Origin: Rhodopseudomonas sp. | GTDB lineage: Bacteria > Pseudomonadota > Alphaproteobacteria > Rhizobiales > Xanthobacteraceae | DNA: 64,000 bases | Direction: 5' to 3' | Assembly: GCA_016124795.1 (NCBI GenBank) | Contig: WGNB01000006.1 | Span: 62,001-126,000, forward strand | Shown here: one piece after another, positions 25,029 to 34,281 of the stretch | Position numbering within the stretch: the stretch's first letter is position 1 | Layout of the letters: each line of letters opens with the position of its first letter | Made by a program: the position numbers and the translations under genes | Notes under the pieces: model-generated | Told to the model about the DNA's origin: nothing | The model's input: only the letters and a program-made list of their open reading frames with translations | Database searches by the model: none

Positions 25029-26084
25029 TCAGCCGCCGGTTACGCTCATGTGACGCGACACGGCCGGACCGTGACGGCGGCGGTCGATGATGAAATCGTG
25101 GCCACGCGGCTTGCGGGTGATCGCCTCATCGATCGCAGCGTGAACGAGATCGTCGCTTTCTGAGGCCCGCAACGGCCCGCGCAGATCGGCGGCGTCCTCC
25201 TGGCCCAGGCACATATAGAGCGTCCCGGTGCAGGTGATGCGCACGCGGTTGCACGACTCGCAGAAGTTATGGGTCAGCGGGGTGATGAAGCCGAGGCGGC
25301 CGCCGGTCTCCTTGACGCGAACGTAACGCGCCGGCCCGCCGGTCTGATAATCGATGTCGTTAAGCGTGAAGCGTTCCGACAGCCGCGATCGCACCATCGA
25401 CAGCGGCAGATATTGGTCGAGGCGTGTTTCGCCGACATCGCCGAGCGGCATCACTTCGATGACCGTCAGGTCCATGCCGCGGCCGTGCGCCCATTCGACG
25501 AGGCCCGCGAGTTCGTCTTCGTTGACGCCCTTGAGCGCGACGGCGTTGATCTTGATCTTCAGGCCGGCGGCCTGCGCGGCGTCGATGCCGGCGAGAACCT
25601 TGTCGAGATCGCCCCATCGGGTGATGGCGCGGAACTTGTCCGGGTCGAGCGTATCGAGCGAGACGTTGATGCGTTCGACACCGTGGCCCTTCAGCTCAGC
25701 GGCGTATTTTTCCAGGAGCGAGCCATTGGTGGTCAGTGTCAATTCCTGGAGCGCGCCGCTCTTGAGATGGCGCGACAGCGACGAGACCAGGGTCATGATA
25801 CCGCGCCGCACCAGTGGTTCGCCTCCGGTCAACCGCAATTTGTTGACGCCCTTGGCGACAAATGCGCTGCACAGGCGGTCGAGTTCCTCAAGGCTGAGCA
25901 ATTCGGCCTTCGGGAGGAAGCTCATGTGTTCCGACATGCAATAGACGCAGCGGAAATCGCAGCGGTCGGTCACCGAGACGCGCAGATACGTGATGGCGCG
26001 CGCAAACGGATCGATCAGCGGCCGCGGAGCGCCAGAGAGTCGATCGAGTTCGAGGGTGGACGTGCCGTTATGCGGTGCCATCAT
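25029..26084 (-). CDS. moaA: GTP 3',8-cyclase MoaA (molybdenum cofactor synthesis)
   Basis: 351 residues. Radical-SAM cluster cysteines C42, C46 and C49 (CDFRCVYC), GGEP at 87-90 for SAM binding, and a second 4Fe-4S site with C275, C278 and C292 near the C-terminus; the protein ends in GG, which is needed for catalysis in MoaA. It converts GTP to 3',8-cyclo-dihydro-GTP with MoaC, the first step of molybdopterin synthesis. Two adjacent ATG codons (26,084 and 26,081) are possible starts. No other moa gene is in the window. Confidence 0.96.
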   Translation of the reverse strand: MMAPHNGTSTLELDRLSGAPRPLIDPFARAITYLRVSVTDRCDFRCVYCMSEHMSFLPKAELLSLEELDRLCSAFVAKGVNKLRLTGGEPLVRRGIMTLVSSLSRHLKSGALQELTLTTNGSLLEKYAAELKGHGVERINVSLDTLDPDKFRAITRWGDLDKVLAGIDAAQAAGLKIKINAVALKGVNEDELAGLVEWAHGRGMDLTVIEVMPLGDVGETRLDQYLPLSMVRSRLSERFTLNDIDYQTGGPARYVRVKETGGRLGFITPLTHNFCESCNRVRITCTGTLYMCLGQEDAADLRGPLRASESDDLVHAAIDEAITRKPRGHDFIIDRRRHGPAVSRHMSVTGG

Positions 26085-26194
26085 TCATCCCGTTGCGGCG
26101 GATTATTGGTTCCGTCGTCATATAGGAAGTGTGGCTGATCTTGACCATGGGGTCCAGCCGCGGCCAGGGCGGGCCGAAAATCGTCAAATGCGGT

Positions 26195-26222
26195 CCGGCC
26201 GGCATCCGAAGACGCCGGCCGG
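26195..26222. terminator. Hairpin downstream of the PEGA lipoprotein gene
   Basis: CCGGCCGGC (26,195-26,203) pairs perfectly with GCCGGCCGG (26,214-26,222) around a 10-base loop. It lies 19 bases past the stop of the minus-strand gene at 26,241. There is no proper U-run on either side, so it is only a candidate terminator or stabilising hairpin. Confidence 0.45.
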
Positions 26223-26240
26223 TACACTATGGCATTTATT

Positions 26241-26786
26241 TTATTGCTGCTGCGGTGGCGGTGCAGCCGGCCAAGGCGCCGGGGCTGGCGCCGGCGCGGC
26301 TTGCATCGGCGGCGGAGCTGCGGGTGCGGCGGCCGGTGCGGGCTGTGCGACCGGCTTGGCGGCGGGCTTGGCGGCCGGTTTCGCCGCCGGTTTGGCGGCA
26401 GGCTTCGCAGCCGGCTTTCGCGCCCGGCGCACCGGCTTTTTCGCCGGCGGCGGCGGCGAGGCGGTCAATTCGACCATCACCGGGTTGGGCCGCATTTCGG
26501 TCGGGCTGCCGGTCATCGCCAGCGGCTCGACGGTCTCGGTTGCCGGCTCATAGCCGTTCAACGTGAAGGTGATGGTGACCGGTGCCTCGACCGGCAAGGC
26601 GAGCGAGCACGGTGTCCGGCAGGTCAGGCCGTTCGAGGTCTTGGCTTCGGCGCCCGGCGGCTCGGATTCGAAGCGTACATTGTCGGTTTGCGGCGCCGGT
26701 TTCAGGCCGTTGAGCCAGTCCGAACTCGACGAGCAGGCCGCGAGCGTAAGCGCCCCGACAATAATCGCAATCACCCGGATCATCAT
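26241..26786 (-). CDS. Lipoprotein with PEGA domain and AKPA repeat tail
   Basis: 181 residues from ATG 26,786 (the next codon is also ATG); a longer frame to 26,873 adds only non-signal sequence. The signal ends in the lipobox LTLAAC, so the protein should be a lipoprotein. Residues about 35-95 form a PEGA domain (FESEPPGAEAKTSNG, then TITFTLNGYEPAT), a surface-type beta fold. From about 110 the tail is basic and repetitive (RRARK, then five AAKPA units) and ends in Ala/Pro/Gln-rich sequence, suggesting a flexible spacer that might span the cell wall. Function unknown. Confidence 0.75.
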   Translation of the reverse strand: MMIRVIAIIVGALTLAACSSSSDWLNGLKPAPQTDNVRFESEPPGAEAKTSNGLTCRTPCSLALPVEAPVTITFTLNGYEPATETVEPLAMTGSPTEMRPNPVMVELTASPPPPAKKPVRRARKPAAKPAAKPAAKPAAKPAAKPVAQPAPAAAPAAPPPMQAAPAPAPAPWPAAPPPQQQ

Positions 26787-26994
26787 ACTAAACCGTTCCG
26801 TATTTAAGCCGCGATCTCCCGACCGCGCTTGGTCTGCCGCCCCACGGTATCCCGCTGATGAAAGCAGGCGCATGAAAAGCTGCTCTTGGCAAGCGGCGCG
26901 GCCGCCCGTTAAGCAAGATTAAAGGTCAGGTCGAAGTGGGGCAACCGGCCGCGCGCCGTTAACCTTACCGCGTTAACCATGAAACGGCCGCGGA

Positions 26995-27675
26995 TTACCT
27001 TCGGCCTTGAATCAGTGCCGTGACCTGGTCCGGCAACTGGCTGAAATGGCCGATAATCCGGTCTGGCGCGTAGTCGGCGATCGGCCGCTCGCTATAGCCG
27101 AAATCGACGGCGATCACCGGGACGCCGGCCGCCCGCGCGGTCGCGACGTCGGTCTCGGAGTCGCCGATCATGATGGCGTGGCCGGGCCTTCCTCCGGCGG
27201 CGGCGATCGTGCGGTGCAGGATCTCCGGGTCCGGCTTCGGGATGCCGAAGGTGTCCTGGCCGCAGATCGCGTCGAAGCGAGCCGACAATTTCAGGTGGTC
27301 AAGAAGCAGCAGCGACTGGCGTTCGAACTTGTTGGTGCAGACGGCGAAGCGATGGCCGCGTGCGCTGAGCGTGTCGAGCGCATCAGTCAGGCCGGGAAAC
27401 GGCAACGACCGGTCGGCGACGTGTTCGGTGTAATAGGCGACGAATTCGGCGAACAATTCCTCGAGCCGTTCCGGCGTCAGGCTGCGGCCTTCCGCCGCCA
27501 CGCCGCGCTTGATCATGGCGCGCGCGCCGCCGCCGATCAGGTTGCGCGCGGTCGCGTAAGGCACGGGCGGAATGTTCTCGCGTTCGAAAATGACGTTGAG
27601 CGTTGCCACCAGATCGGGCGCGGTATCGATCAGCGTGCCGTCGAGGTCGAACACGATCAGCGCGGCGGAGTTCAT
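26995..27675 (-). CDS. gph: HAD-superfamily phosphatase, phosphoglycolate phosphatase type
   Basis: About 226 residues if started at ATG 27,675; in-frame starts at 27,702 and 27,714 and further upstream exist and none has a good ribosome site, so the start is uncertain. Motif I is FDLDGTLIDT, motif II the Thr in AVCTNK, motif III the Lys in GIPKPDPE and motif IV GDSETD: a complete HAD catalytic set with a helical cap after motif I. This matches Gph, which removes phosphate from 2-phosphoglycolate made in DNA repair or photorespiration. Other substrates cannot be excluded. Confidence 0.83.
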   Translation of the reverse strand: MNSAALIVFDLDGTLIDTAPDLVATLNVIFERENIPPVPYATARNLIGGGARAMIKRGVAAEGRSLTPERLEELFAEFVAYYTEHVADRSLPFPGLTDALDTLSARGHRFAVCTNKFERQSLLLLDHLKLSARFDAICGQDTFGIPKPDPEILHRTIAAAGGRPGHAIMIGDSETDVATARAAGVPVIAVDFGYSERPIADYAPDRIIGHFSQLPDQVTALIQGRR

Positions 27676-28137
27676 ATCCGGTTTGGCGTCGGCGGTGGGC
27701 ATGGGTGCGGACATCGGTATGACGGTGGCTTCTGTCTCCGGATCGCTAACGCGCGACCGCGCAGGGGGCAAGCCCCTGTTCGTCGAGCCCCTGTTCATCA
27801 AGACCCTGTCCATGGGTATAGCGGATGAGCGTTTGACCGACGCGAATCCGGCGGTTGCCGGGCTTGCGACATCCGATCGCGGGCGTGCCGGCATCACCGC
27901 ATAATTCGCGCCTTTGTGTCATTCGATCGGCGGATGATGGTCTTTTTCAGCCGGGAAAGCCGGTATTTTCGGCTATTCAGGCGGCGCGAACGGCGCTAGA
28001 CAGGCTCACCGCGATCGCCTGTCCGCGATCACAAGCCGTTCCGTTTGAATTCGCACGTTTGTACAAATTTGCGACTGGTGAACAAAGTTGAGATGGGCGC
28101 GCGTGAAATTCGAACAGTTGAAATGGTGGCGGTCGCA
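27676..28137. other. Divergent intergenic region between gph and rpiA
   Basis: If the start codons chosen are right this is a 460-base divergent region. The half next to gph stays open as a minus-strand frame to 27,897 but its product is Arg/Ser/Pro-rich and unlike an HAD N-terminus, so it is probably leader. 27,900-28,090 is less GC-rich and should hold the rpiA promoter; no clean promoter pair stands out. Confidence 0.35.
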
Positions 28138-28839
28138 ATGAATGCCGATGCGCAGAAACGCGCGGCCGCGGCTCGTGCGCTCGAATTCGTTACGCCGGGC
28201 ATGCGGCTTGGTCTTGGCACCGGATCGACCGCCAGGCATTTCGTCGAATTGCTCGGCGAGCGGGTGCGCGGCGGGCTCGACGTTGTCGGGGTGCCGACCT
28301 CGGAAGCGACTTATGCCGACGCCTTGCGTTGCGGCATCAAGCTGACGACGCTGGATGAAACGCCTGAACTGGACCTGACGGTCGACGGCGCCGACGAGAT
28401 CGGTCCCGATCTCAGCCTGATCAAAGGCGGTGGCGGCGCCTTGTTGCGTGAGAAGATCGTGGCCGCAGCCTCCGCCCGCATGATCGTGATCGCCGACGCC
28501 GGCAAGTGGGTTGCAAGCCTTGGCGGGTTTCCATTACCTATCGAGGTCACGCCGTTCGGCTTCGAGGCGACCCGGCGGGCGGTGGCGGCGGCTATTTCCG
28601 CAGTTCAGCCCTGCGGGCCTCTGACGCTGCGACGTGCACAAAACGGCCATGCTTTTGTCACGGATGGGGGCCACTGGATTATCGATGCCGCCTTGTCACG
28701 GATCGACGATCCGGCGGCGCTGGCGCAAAAGCTTTCCGCCGTTCCGGGAGTCATGGAGCACGGTCTGTTCGTCGGCCTGGCCACCTTCGCCGTGCTCGGC
28801 GGGCCTGACGGCGTTCGGATCGTCGAGCGGCCCGCATAA
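28138..28839 (+). CDS. rpiA: Ribose-5-phosphate isomerase A
   Basis: 233 residues from ATG 28,138; in-frame ATGs at 28,123, 28,093 and 28,045 add sequence not found in the family. Motifs: GLGTGSTA (residues 24-31) for phosphate binding, TVDGADEI (about 81-88) with the catalytic Asp residues, and [14 protein letters not shown] (about 95-108) with the catalytic Lys/Glu. The enzyme interconverts ribose-5-phosphate and ribulose-5-phosphate in the pentose phosphate and Calvin cycles. No neighbouring pathway gene lies beside it. Confidence 0.94.
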   Translation: MNADAQKRAAAARALEFVTPGMRLGLGTGSTARHFVELLGERVRGGLDVVGVPTSEATYADALRCGIKLTTLDETPELDLTVDGADEIGPDLSLIKGGGGALLREKIVAAASARMIVIADAGKWVASLGGFPLPIEVTPFGFEATRRAVAAAISAVQPCGPLTLRRAQNGHAFVTDGGHWIIDAALSRIDDPAALAQKLSAVPGVMEHGLFVGLATFAVLGGPDGVRIVERPA

Positions 28840-28917
28840 GCGAACAACACGAACGACGACACGCTGAACGAACAAGACAAGCCAACGCGACCTTTCGAGC
28901 TTGATGGAGTTTTTACG

Positions 28918-29454
28918 ATGCATTTCTTATCGGCCACTTCGCGCAGGATTCGCTCTGGCCTGAGGTCGGCGATGCCGGCGGCGGGCCTTGTCGCCGCGCT
29001 GGTTCTTGCCGCTCCGGCCGCGCAGGCCCAGAAGGCGACGCCGGCGGCCATGCTGACCGCCAATGAAATCGTGGCCGCCACCGGCGCCGCCGGTCTGTTC
29101 ACGCCGCTGATCGCCGGCGTAGTCGAGCAGGCCAAGGTTTTGTTCCTGCAACAGGACCCGGGCCTGGCCGGCGACCTCAACGTGATCGCCGCCAAGATGC
29201 GGCAGGATCTGACGCCGCGCATGAGCGAGCTCAGCGGCGAAGTCGCCAAGCTTTATACCGAGCGTTTTTCCGAGCAGGAGCTCAAGGAAATTCTCGCGTT
29301 CTATAAATCGCCGGTTGGCAAGAAGCTGGTGGTCGAACAGCCCCGGATCGCCGACGGCAGCCTGAAGTTCGCGCAGGATTGGGCCAACAAGCTGTCCGAT
29401 CAGGTGGTCGCGCAGATGCGCGCCGAACTGAAGAAGAAGGGCCACGCGCTCTAG
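28918..29454 (+). CDS. Exported DUF2059 protein
   Basis: 178 residues. An N-terminal signal peptide with a hydrophobic core at about 19-35 ends in AQAQK. The mature part is helical and contains FSEQELKEILAFYKSPVGKK, the defining block of DUF2059, a periplasmic family of unknown function widespread in proteobacteria. It ends with charged helices. It lies 78 bases after rpiA and 47 bases before glutathione reductase on the same strand; no terminator is seen between, so co-transcription is likely. Confidence 0.85.
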   Translation: MHFLSATSRRIRSGLRSAMPAAGLVAALVLAAPAAQAQKATPAAMLTANEIVAATGAAGLFTPLIAGVVEQAKVLFLQQDPGLAGDLNVIAAKMRQDLTPRMSELSGEVAKLYTERFSEQELKEILAFYKSPVGKKLVVEQPRIADGSLKFAQDWANKLSDQVVAQMRAELKKKGHAL

Positions 29455-29501
29455 GTGCGTTCAGCGCCCGTTGCGCCGTTGATGTGAGGCAAGTGCAGCC
29501 G

Positions 29502-30890
29502 ATGCCGGATAAAGACGTCGATCTTTTTGTCATCGGGGCAGGCTCCGGTGGCGTGCGCGCGGCCCGTATTGCCTCGAGCTACGGCGCGCGCGTCACGGTG
29601 GCGGAGGAATATCGCGTTGGCGGCACTTGCGTGATCCGCGGTTGCGTGCCGAAAAAGCTTTTGGTCTATGCCTCGCGCTTCAGTCACGAGTTCGAGGATG
29701 CCGCGGGGTTCGGTTGGCATGTGCCGGTCGAGCCGACGTTCAGCTGGCCGACGCTGATCGCCAACAAGGACCGCGAGATCGACCGGCTCGAAGCGGCTTA
29801 CGTTTCGACGCTTGAACGCTTCAAGGTCAATCTGGTTCGCAGCCGTGCGGTGCTGGAAGACCCTCACACCGTTCGGCTTGCCGACGGCTCGCGGGTTCGC
29901 GCCGAAACCATTCTGATCGCGACCGGCGGCTGGCCGCATATGGGCCCGAAGATCCCGGGTGTCGAACACGCGATTTCGTCGAACGAAGCGCTCGATCTGA
30001 CCGAATTGCCCAAGCGCGTCGTCGTTCAGGGCGGCGGTTATATCGCGGTCGAGTTTGCCTGCATTTTCGCCGGCCTCGGCAGCGAGGTGACGCTGGTTTA
30101 TCGCGGCGAGAATATTCTGCGCGGCTTCGACGACGATGTGCGCGAGCATCTGCGCAATGAAATGCGGAGCCGCGGCATCACAATCGTTTGCGGTCACACC
30201 GTGACCGCGATCGATCATGCTGGCGACGAGTACGTTACCCATCTGTCCGACGGCAGCAAGGTGGCGGCGGACAAGGTGATGTTCGCGATTGGCCGGCGTC
30301 CCAACACCATGGGGCTCGGCATCGAGGCGCTGAACGTCCGCATCCATGAGCACGGCGGAATCGAGGTCGACGACTATTCGCGCACGTCGGTGCCGAATAT
30401 TTACGCCGTCGGTGACGTCACCAACCGCATCAACCTGACGCCGGTCGCGATCCGCGAAGGCCATGCCTTTGCCGACACGCTTTATGGCGGCAAGCCGACC
30501 CGGGTCGACCATCGTGACGTGCCGACGGCGGTGTTTTCCGAGCCCGAACTCGGCGTCATCGGCCTGACCGAAGCCGAGGCGCGCGAGCGGCTGGACGTGG
30601 TCGACGTCTACAAGACCTCGTTCCGGCCGATGAAGGCGACCCTGTCGGGCCGCGCCACCCGGGTGTTCATGAAGCTGCTGGTCGACGGCGTCTCGGGCCG
30701 CGTGGTCGGTTGCCATATTGCCGGTCCCGACGCCGGCGAATTGATCCAGTTGATCGGAATTGCGGTCAAAATGGGTGCGACCAAGGCCGATTTCGACGCC
30801 ACAATGGCGGTTCACCCGACCATGGCCGAGGAATTGGTGACCATGCGGGAAAAAGCCGCCAGCTATAACCGGGCGGCGGCGGCCGAATAG
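29502..30890 (+). CDS. gor: Glutathione-disulfide reductase
   Basis: 462 residues from ATG 29,502, after GTGAGG; a longer open frame upstream overlaps the DUF2059 gene. FAD-binding GAGSGGVRAAR at 12-22, redox-active disulfide C43-C48 in GGTCVIRGCVPKK, the NADPH site GGGYIAVEFACIFAGLG near 180, the FAD motif YAVGDV near 305, and the active-site His in VHPTMAEE near the end. The enzyme reduces oxidised glutathione with NADPH in the cytoplasm. Fold and length match the glutathione reductase branch rather than dihydrolipoamide dehydrogenase. Confidence 0.95.
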   Translation: MPDKDVDLFVIGAGSGGVRAARIASSYGARVTVAEEYRVGGTCVIRGCVPKKLLVYASRFSHEFEDAAGFGWHVPVEPTFSWPTLIANKDREIDRLEAAYVSTLERFKVNLVRSRAVLEDPHTVRLADGSRVRAETILIATGGWPHMGPKIPGVEHAISSNEALDLTELPKRVVVQGGGYIAVEFACIFAGLGSEVTLVYRGENILRGFDDDVREHLRNEMRSRGITIVCGHTVTAIDHAGDEYVTHLSDGSKVAADKVMFAIGRRPNTMGLGIEALNVRIHEHGGIEVDDYSRTSVPNIYAVGDVTNRINLTPVAIREGHAFADTLYGGKPTRVDHRDVPTAVFSEPELGVIGLTEAEARERLDVVDVYKTSFRPMKATLSGRATRVFMKLLVDGVSGRVVGCHIAGPDAGELIQLIGIAVKMGATKADFDATMAVHPTMAEELVTMREKAASYNRAAAAE

Positions 30891-30972
30891 GCCGCCAATT
30901 CGGTTCCTCTAAAGTCTGGCCTCCGGCGCTCGGGTTCGTGTATAACCCGCGAAATTCGTTGGAGTAAGTGCA

Positions 30973-32355
30973 ATGGCCGAACGTTGGACGCCCGATAGTT
31001 GGCGCAAGAAGCCGATCTTGCAGGTGCCGGAATACCCGGACATGCAGGCGCTGGCTGATACCGAAAAGCAGTTGGCGACCTTTCCGCCGCTGGTTTTTGC
31101 CGGCGAGGCGCGCAACCTGAAGAAGTCCTTGGCCGAGGTCGCCAATGGCCATGCTTTCCTGCTTCAGGGTGGCGATTGCGCCGAGAGCTTTGCCGAGCAC
31201 GGCGCCAACAATATCCGCGATTTCTTCCGCGTCTTTTTGCAGATGGCGATCGTGCTGACCTATGCCGGCGCCTCGCCGGTGGTGAAGGTCGGCCGCATCG
31301 CTGGGCAATTCGCCAAGCCGCGTTCGTCGGGCACCGAGAAGCGCGACGGCGTCGAACTGCCGAGCTATCGCGGTGATATCATCAACGATAACGCCTTCAC
31401 GCCCGAAGCGCGTATGCCCGATCCGCGCCGCCAGCTTGACGCCTACCGGCAGTCGGCGGCGACGTTGAACCTGCTGCGCGCTTTCGCCAAGGGCGGTTAC
31501 GCCAGTGTCGAGAACGTGCATCGCTGGATGATGCAGTCGGTCAGCGACAGCCCGCAGTCGAAGGCTTATGCTGATCTTGCCGACCGTGTGTCCGGCGCGC
31601 TCGATTTCATGCGCGCCTGCGGTCTGACCTTCGCGGTCGATTCCGCGCTCGGGACCACTGATTTCTACACCAGCCATGAAGCGCTGTTGCTCGGCTACGA
31701 GCAGGCCTTCACCCGGATCGATTCGACCACCGGCGACTGGTACGCGACCTCCGGTCACATGATCTGGATCGGCGACCGCACCCGCCAGCACGATCACGCC
31801 CATATCGAATGGGCGCGTGGCATCAAGAATCCGATCGGCCTGAAATGCGGCCCGTCCTTGAAGGCCGACGATTTGCTGCGCCTGATCGATATCCTCAACC
31901 CGACCAATGAGGCCGGCCGTCTGACTTTGATCGGACGCTTTGGCGCCGAAAAGGTTGGCGAGCATTTGCCGGCCTTGATCCGCGCCGTGCAGCGCGAGGG
32001 CCGGGTGGTGCTGTGGTCGTGCGATCCGATGCATGGCAACACGATCACCTCGGCATCGGGCTACAAGACCCGGCCGTTCGATCTGGTCCTGAAAGAAGTG
32101 CGCGGCTTCTTCGACATCCATCAGGCCGAAGGAAGCTATGCCGGCGGCGTCCATCTGGAAATGACCGGACAGAATGTCACCGAGTGCACCGGCGGTGCGC
32201 GCGCGATTTCCGACGCCGATCTCAACGACCGCTATCATACGGTCTGCGATCCGCGGCTGAACGCCGAACAGGCCATCGACATGGCCTTCCTGCTGTCCGA
32301 CCTTTTGCGCAAGGAACGTGCCGGCAAGGTGATGCCGGCGGTCGCGGGCCTTTAA
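30973..32355 (+). CDS. Class II DAHP synthase (3-deoxy-7-phosphoheptulonate synthase)
   Basis: 460 residues, with GGAGTAAG upstream. The sequence begins with the plant-like class II pattern ([19 protein letters not shown]), followed by [11 protein letters not shown] (about 64-74) that binds metal through its Cys, the [15 protein letters not shown] block and, near the end, a [18 protein letters not shown] segment with metal ligands. It joins phosphoenolpyruvate and erythrose-4-phosphate, the entry step of aromatic amino acid synthesis. A clear terminator follows, so it is probably monocistronic. Confidence 0.95.
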   Translation: MAERWTPDSWRKKPILQVPEYPDMQALADTEKQLATFPPLVFAGEARNLKKSLAEVANGHAFLLQGGDCAESFAEHGANNIRDFFRVFLQMAIVLTYAGASPVVKVGRIAGQFAKPRSSGTEKRDGVELPSYRGDIINDNAFTPEARMPDPRRQLDAYRQSAATLNLLRAFAKGGYASVENVHRWMMQSVSDSPQSKAYADLADRVSGALDFMRACGLTFAVDSALGTTDFYTSHEALLLGYEQAFTRIDSTTGDWYATSGHMIWIGDRTRQHDHAHIEWARGIKNPIGLKCGPSLKADDLLRLIDILNPTNEAGRLTLIGRFGAEKVGEHLPALIRAVQREGRVVLWSCDPMHGNTITSASGYKTRPFDLVLKEVRGFFDIHQAEGSYAGGVHLEMTGQNVTECTGGARAISDADLNDRYHTVCDPRLNAEQAIDMAFLLSDLLRKERAGKVMPAVAGL

Positions 32356-32360
32356 AGAAA

Positions 32361-32396
32361 CGGCCGGCTTTCGACAAGCCGGCCGCTGTCCTTCTT
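32361..32396 (+). terminator. Terminator after class II DAHP synthase
   Basis: A perfect 10-bp stem CGGCCGGCTT/AAGCCGGCCG (32,361-32,370 and 32,376-32,385) around TCGAC, followed by a pyrimidine-rich CTGTCCTTCTTT. It starts five bases past the stop codon. The T-run is interrupted, so efficiency may be moderate. Confidence 0.7.
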
Positions 32397-32487
32397 TAAG
32401 GGGCCGCGTTAGCCCGGTCCGTGTGCAGATGAGAATTGCGCGCCCGCCCATTGCCGGGCGGATCGCCGAGGCGGTAGAGAATCCACC

Positions 32488-34230
32488 ATGAGCACCCGTC
32501 CCGCCGACCGACTGGCGATTGCCTGCGCGCAACTCAACCCGACCGTTGGCGACATTGCCGGCAACGCCGAAAAGGTGCGCCAGGCGCGCGCCACCGCGAT
32601 GGCGCAGGGCGCCGACCTGGTGGTGTTTCCCGAATTGTTTATTGCCGGTTACCCGCCGGAAGACCTGGTGCTCAAACCGGCATTCCAGGCGTCCTGCCGC
32701 GCCGCCGTCGAGGCGTTGGCGCGTGAGACCGCGGCCGGCGGACCGGCGCTGCTGGTCGGGACGCCCTGGGTTGATGGCGGCAAGCTCTATAACGCGGTGG
32801 CTTTGCTCGAGGGCGGCAAGATCGCGGCGCTGCGGTTCAAGGTCGACCTGCCGAATTACGGTGTGTTCGACGAGAAGCGGGTGTTCGCGCCGGGGCCGAT
32901 GCCGGGACCGGTGAGCTTTCGCGGCGTTCGTCTGGGCGTTCCGATCTGCGAGGATATCTGGGGCGACGAGATCGTCGAATGCCTCGCCGAGACCGGTGCC
33001 GAGCTGCTCGTGGTCGCGAACGGCTCGCCTTATTGGCGGCGCAAAGGCGACGTCCGGCTCAACGTCGCGGTGGCGCGCGTCACCGAGCAGGGACTGCCGG
33101 CGATCTATGTCAATCAGATCGGCGGTCAGGACGAACTGATTTTCGACGGCGTTTCATTCGGCCTGCATGCCGATTGTTCGCTCGCGTTCCAGATGGCGGC
33201 TTTCGAGGAAAGTATCGTCACCACGCAATGGCTGCGCAAGGGTGGCACCTGGGTTTGCGAGAACGGTCCGATGGTGGCCGCGGTCGAAGCCGAGCGCGCC
33301 GACTACGCCGCCTGTGTTCTGGGCTTGCGCGATTACGTCAACAAGAACGGCTTCCCCGGTATCGTTCTTGGCTTGTCGGGCGGCATCGATTCCGCGCTGT
33401 GCGCGGCGATGGCGGTCGATGCGCTGGGCGCCGACCGCGTCCGCTGCATCATGTTGCCGTATAAATACACCGCGCAGGTGTCGCTCGACGATGCGGCCGC
33501 CTGCGCCCGGGCGCTGGGCGTGCATTACGAGACGATTGCGATCGCGCCGGCGGTCGAGGGGCTCGAAAAGGCTTTGGCCGCGGCCTTTGCCGGCAAGCCG
33601 CGTGATGTGACCGAAGAGAATTTGCAGTCGCGTGCGCGCGGCACGATCCTGATGGCGATCTCCAACAAGTTCAATTTGATGGTGGTGACCACCGGTAACA
33701 AGTCGGAGATGTCGGTCGGTTACGCCACGCTCTATGGCGACATGAACGGCGGCTTCAATCCGATCAAGGATCTCTACAAGAGCGAAGTCTTCCGGTTGGC
33801 GCGGCTGCGCAATACTTGGAAGCCGGCCGGCGCGCTCGGTCCGGACGGCGAAGTGATCCCGGAGAACATCATCGTGCGGCCGCCGACCGCCGAATTGCGC
33901 GAGGACCAGAAGGACGAGGATTCGCTGCCGCCTTACAGTGTGCTCGATCCGATCCTGGAGCGGCTGGTCGAGCGCGAGGACCCGATTTCGGCGATCGTTG
34001 CCGATGGCTTCGAGCGCGACACCGTGGTGCGGGTCGAGCGTCTGCTCAATATCGCCGAATACAAACGGCGGCAGGCCGCGCCGGGCGTCAAGGTCACGCT
34101 CAAGAATTTCGGCCGCGACCGGCGTTATCCGATCACCAATCGCTTCCGCGATCCCGGCACGCCTTTGGCCGTGCCCGATCTGTCGTTGCTCACCGGCCAG
34201 CCGGTGAAGAGCGAGGCGCTCGATTTCTGA
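32488..34230 (+). CDS. nadE: Glutamine-dependent NAD+ synthetase
   Basis: 580 residues. The N-terminal nitrilase-type glutaminase (about 1-260) has the triad E49 (VVFPEL), K118 (FKVDLPN) and C154 (PICEDIWG). The C-terminal synthetase (about 280-560) has the ATP pyrophosphatase loop SGGIDSA at 297-303 and TTGNKSEMSVGYATLYGD downstream. It amidates nicotinic acid adenine dinucleotide to NAD using glutamine through an internal ammonia tunnel. It stands alone, convergent with the DUF2865 gene. Confidence 0.96.
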   Translation: MSTRPADRLAIACAQLNPTVGDIAGNAEKVRQARATAMAQGADLVVFPELFIAGYPPEDLVLKPAFQASCRAAVEALARETAAGGPALLVGTPWVDGGKLYNAVALLEGGKIAALRFKVDLPNYGVFDEKRVFAPGPMPGPVSFRGVRLGVPICEDIWGDEIVECLAETGAELLVVANGSPYWRRKGDVRLNVAVARVTEQGLPAIYVNQIGGQDELIFDGVSFGLHADCSLAFQMAAFEESIVTTQWLRKGGTWVCENGPMVAAVEAERADYAACVLGLRDYVNKNGFPGIVLGLSGGIDSALCAAMAVDALGADRVRCIMLPYKYTAQVSLDDAAACARALGVHYETIAIAPAVEGLEKALAAAFAGKPRDVTEENLQSRARGTILMAISNKFNLMVVTTGNKSEMSVGYATLYGDMNGGFNPIKDLYKSEVFRLARLRNTWKPAGALGPDGEVIPENIIVRPPTAELREDQKDEDSLPPYSVLDPILERLVEREDPISAIVADGFERDTVVRVERLLNIAEYKRRQAAPGVKVTLKNFGRDRRYPITNRFRDPGTPLAVPDLSLLTGQPVKSEALDF

Positions 34231-34240
34231 TACAGGACGG

Positions 34241-34256
34241 CCGGCGCGGACGCCGG
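34241..34256. terminator. Hairpin between convergent nadE and DUF2865 genes
   Basis: CCGGCG (34,241-34,246), loop CGGA, CGCCGG (34,251-34,256), ten bases past the nadE stop, in a 51-base convergent gap. The stem is short and lacks a T-run; the following CTCTGTCCCGGTTTT is only weakly T-rich. Candidate only. Confidence 0.35.
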
Positions 34257-34281
34257 TCTCTGTCCCGGTTTTGCCGACCGG

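Noticed and set aside
24811-25053. Eighty-residue plus-strand frame in the dctQ-moaA gap
   Set aside because: Low-complexity Ala/Gly/Pro/Arg product, no ribosome site, no domain.
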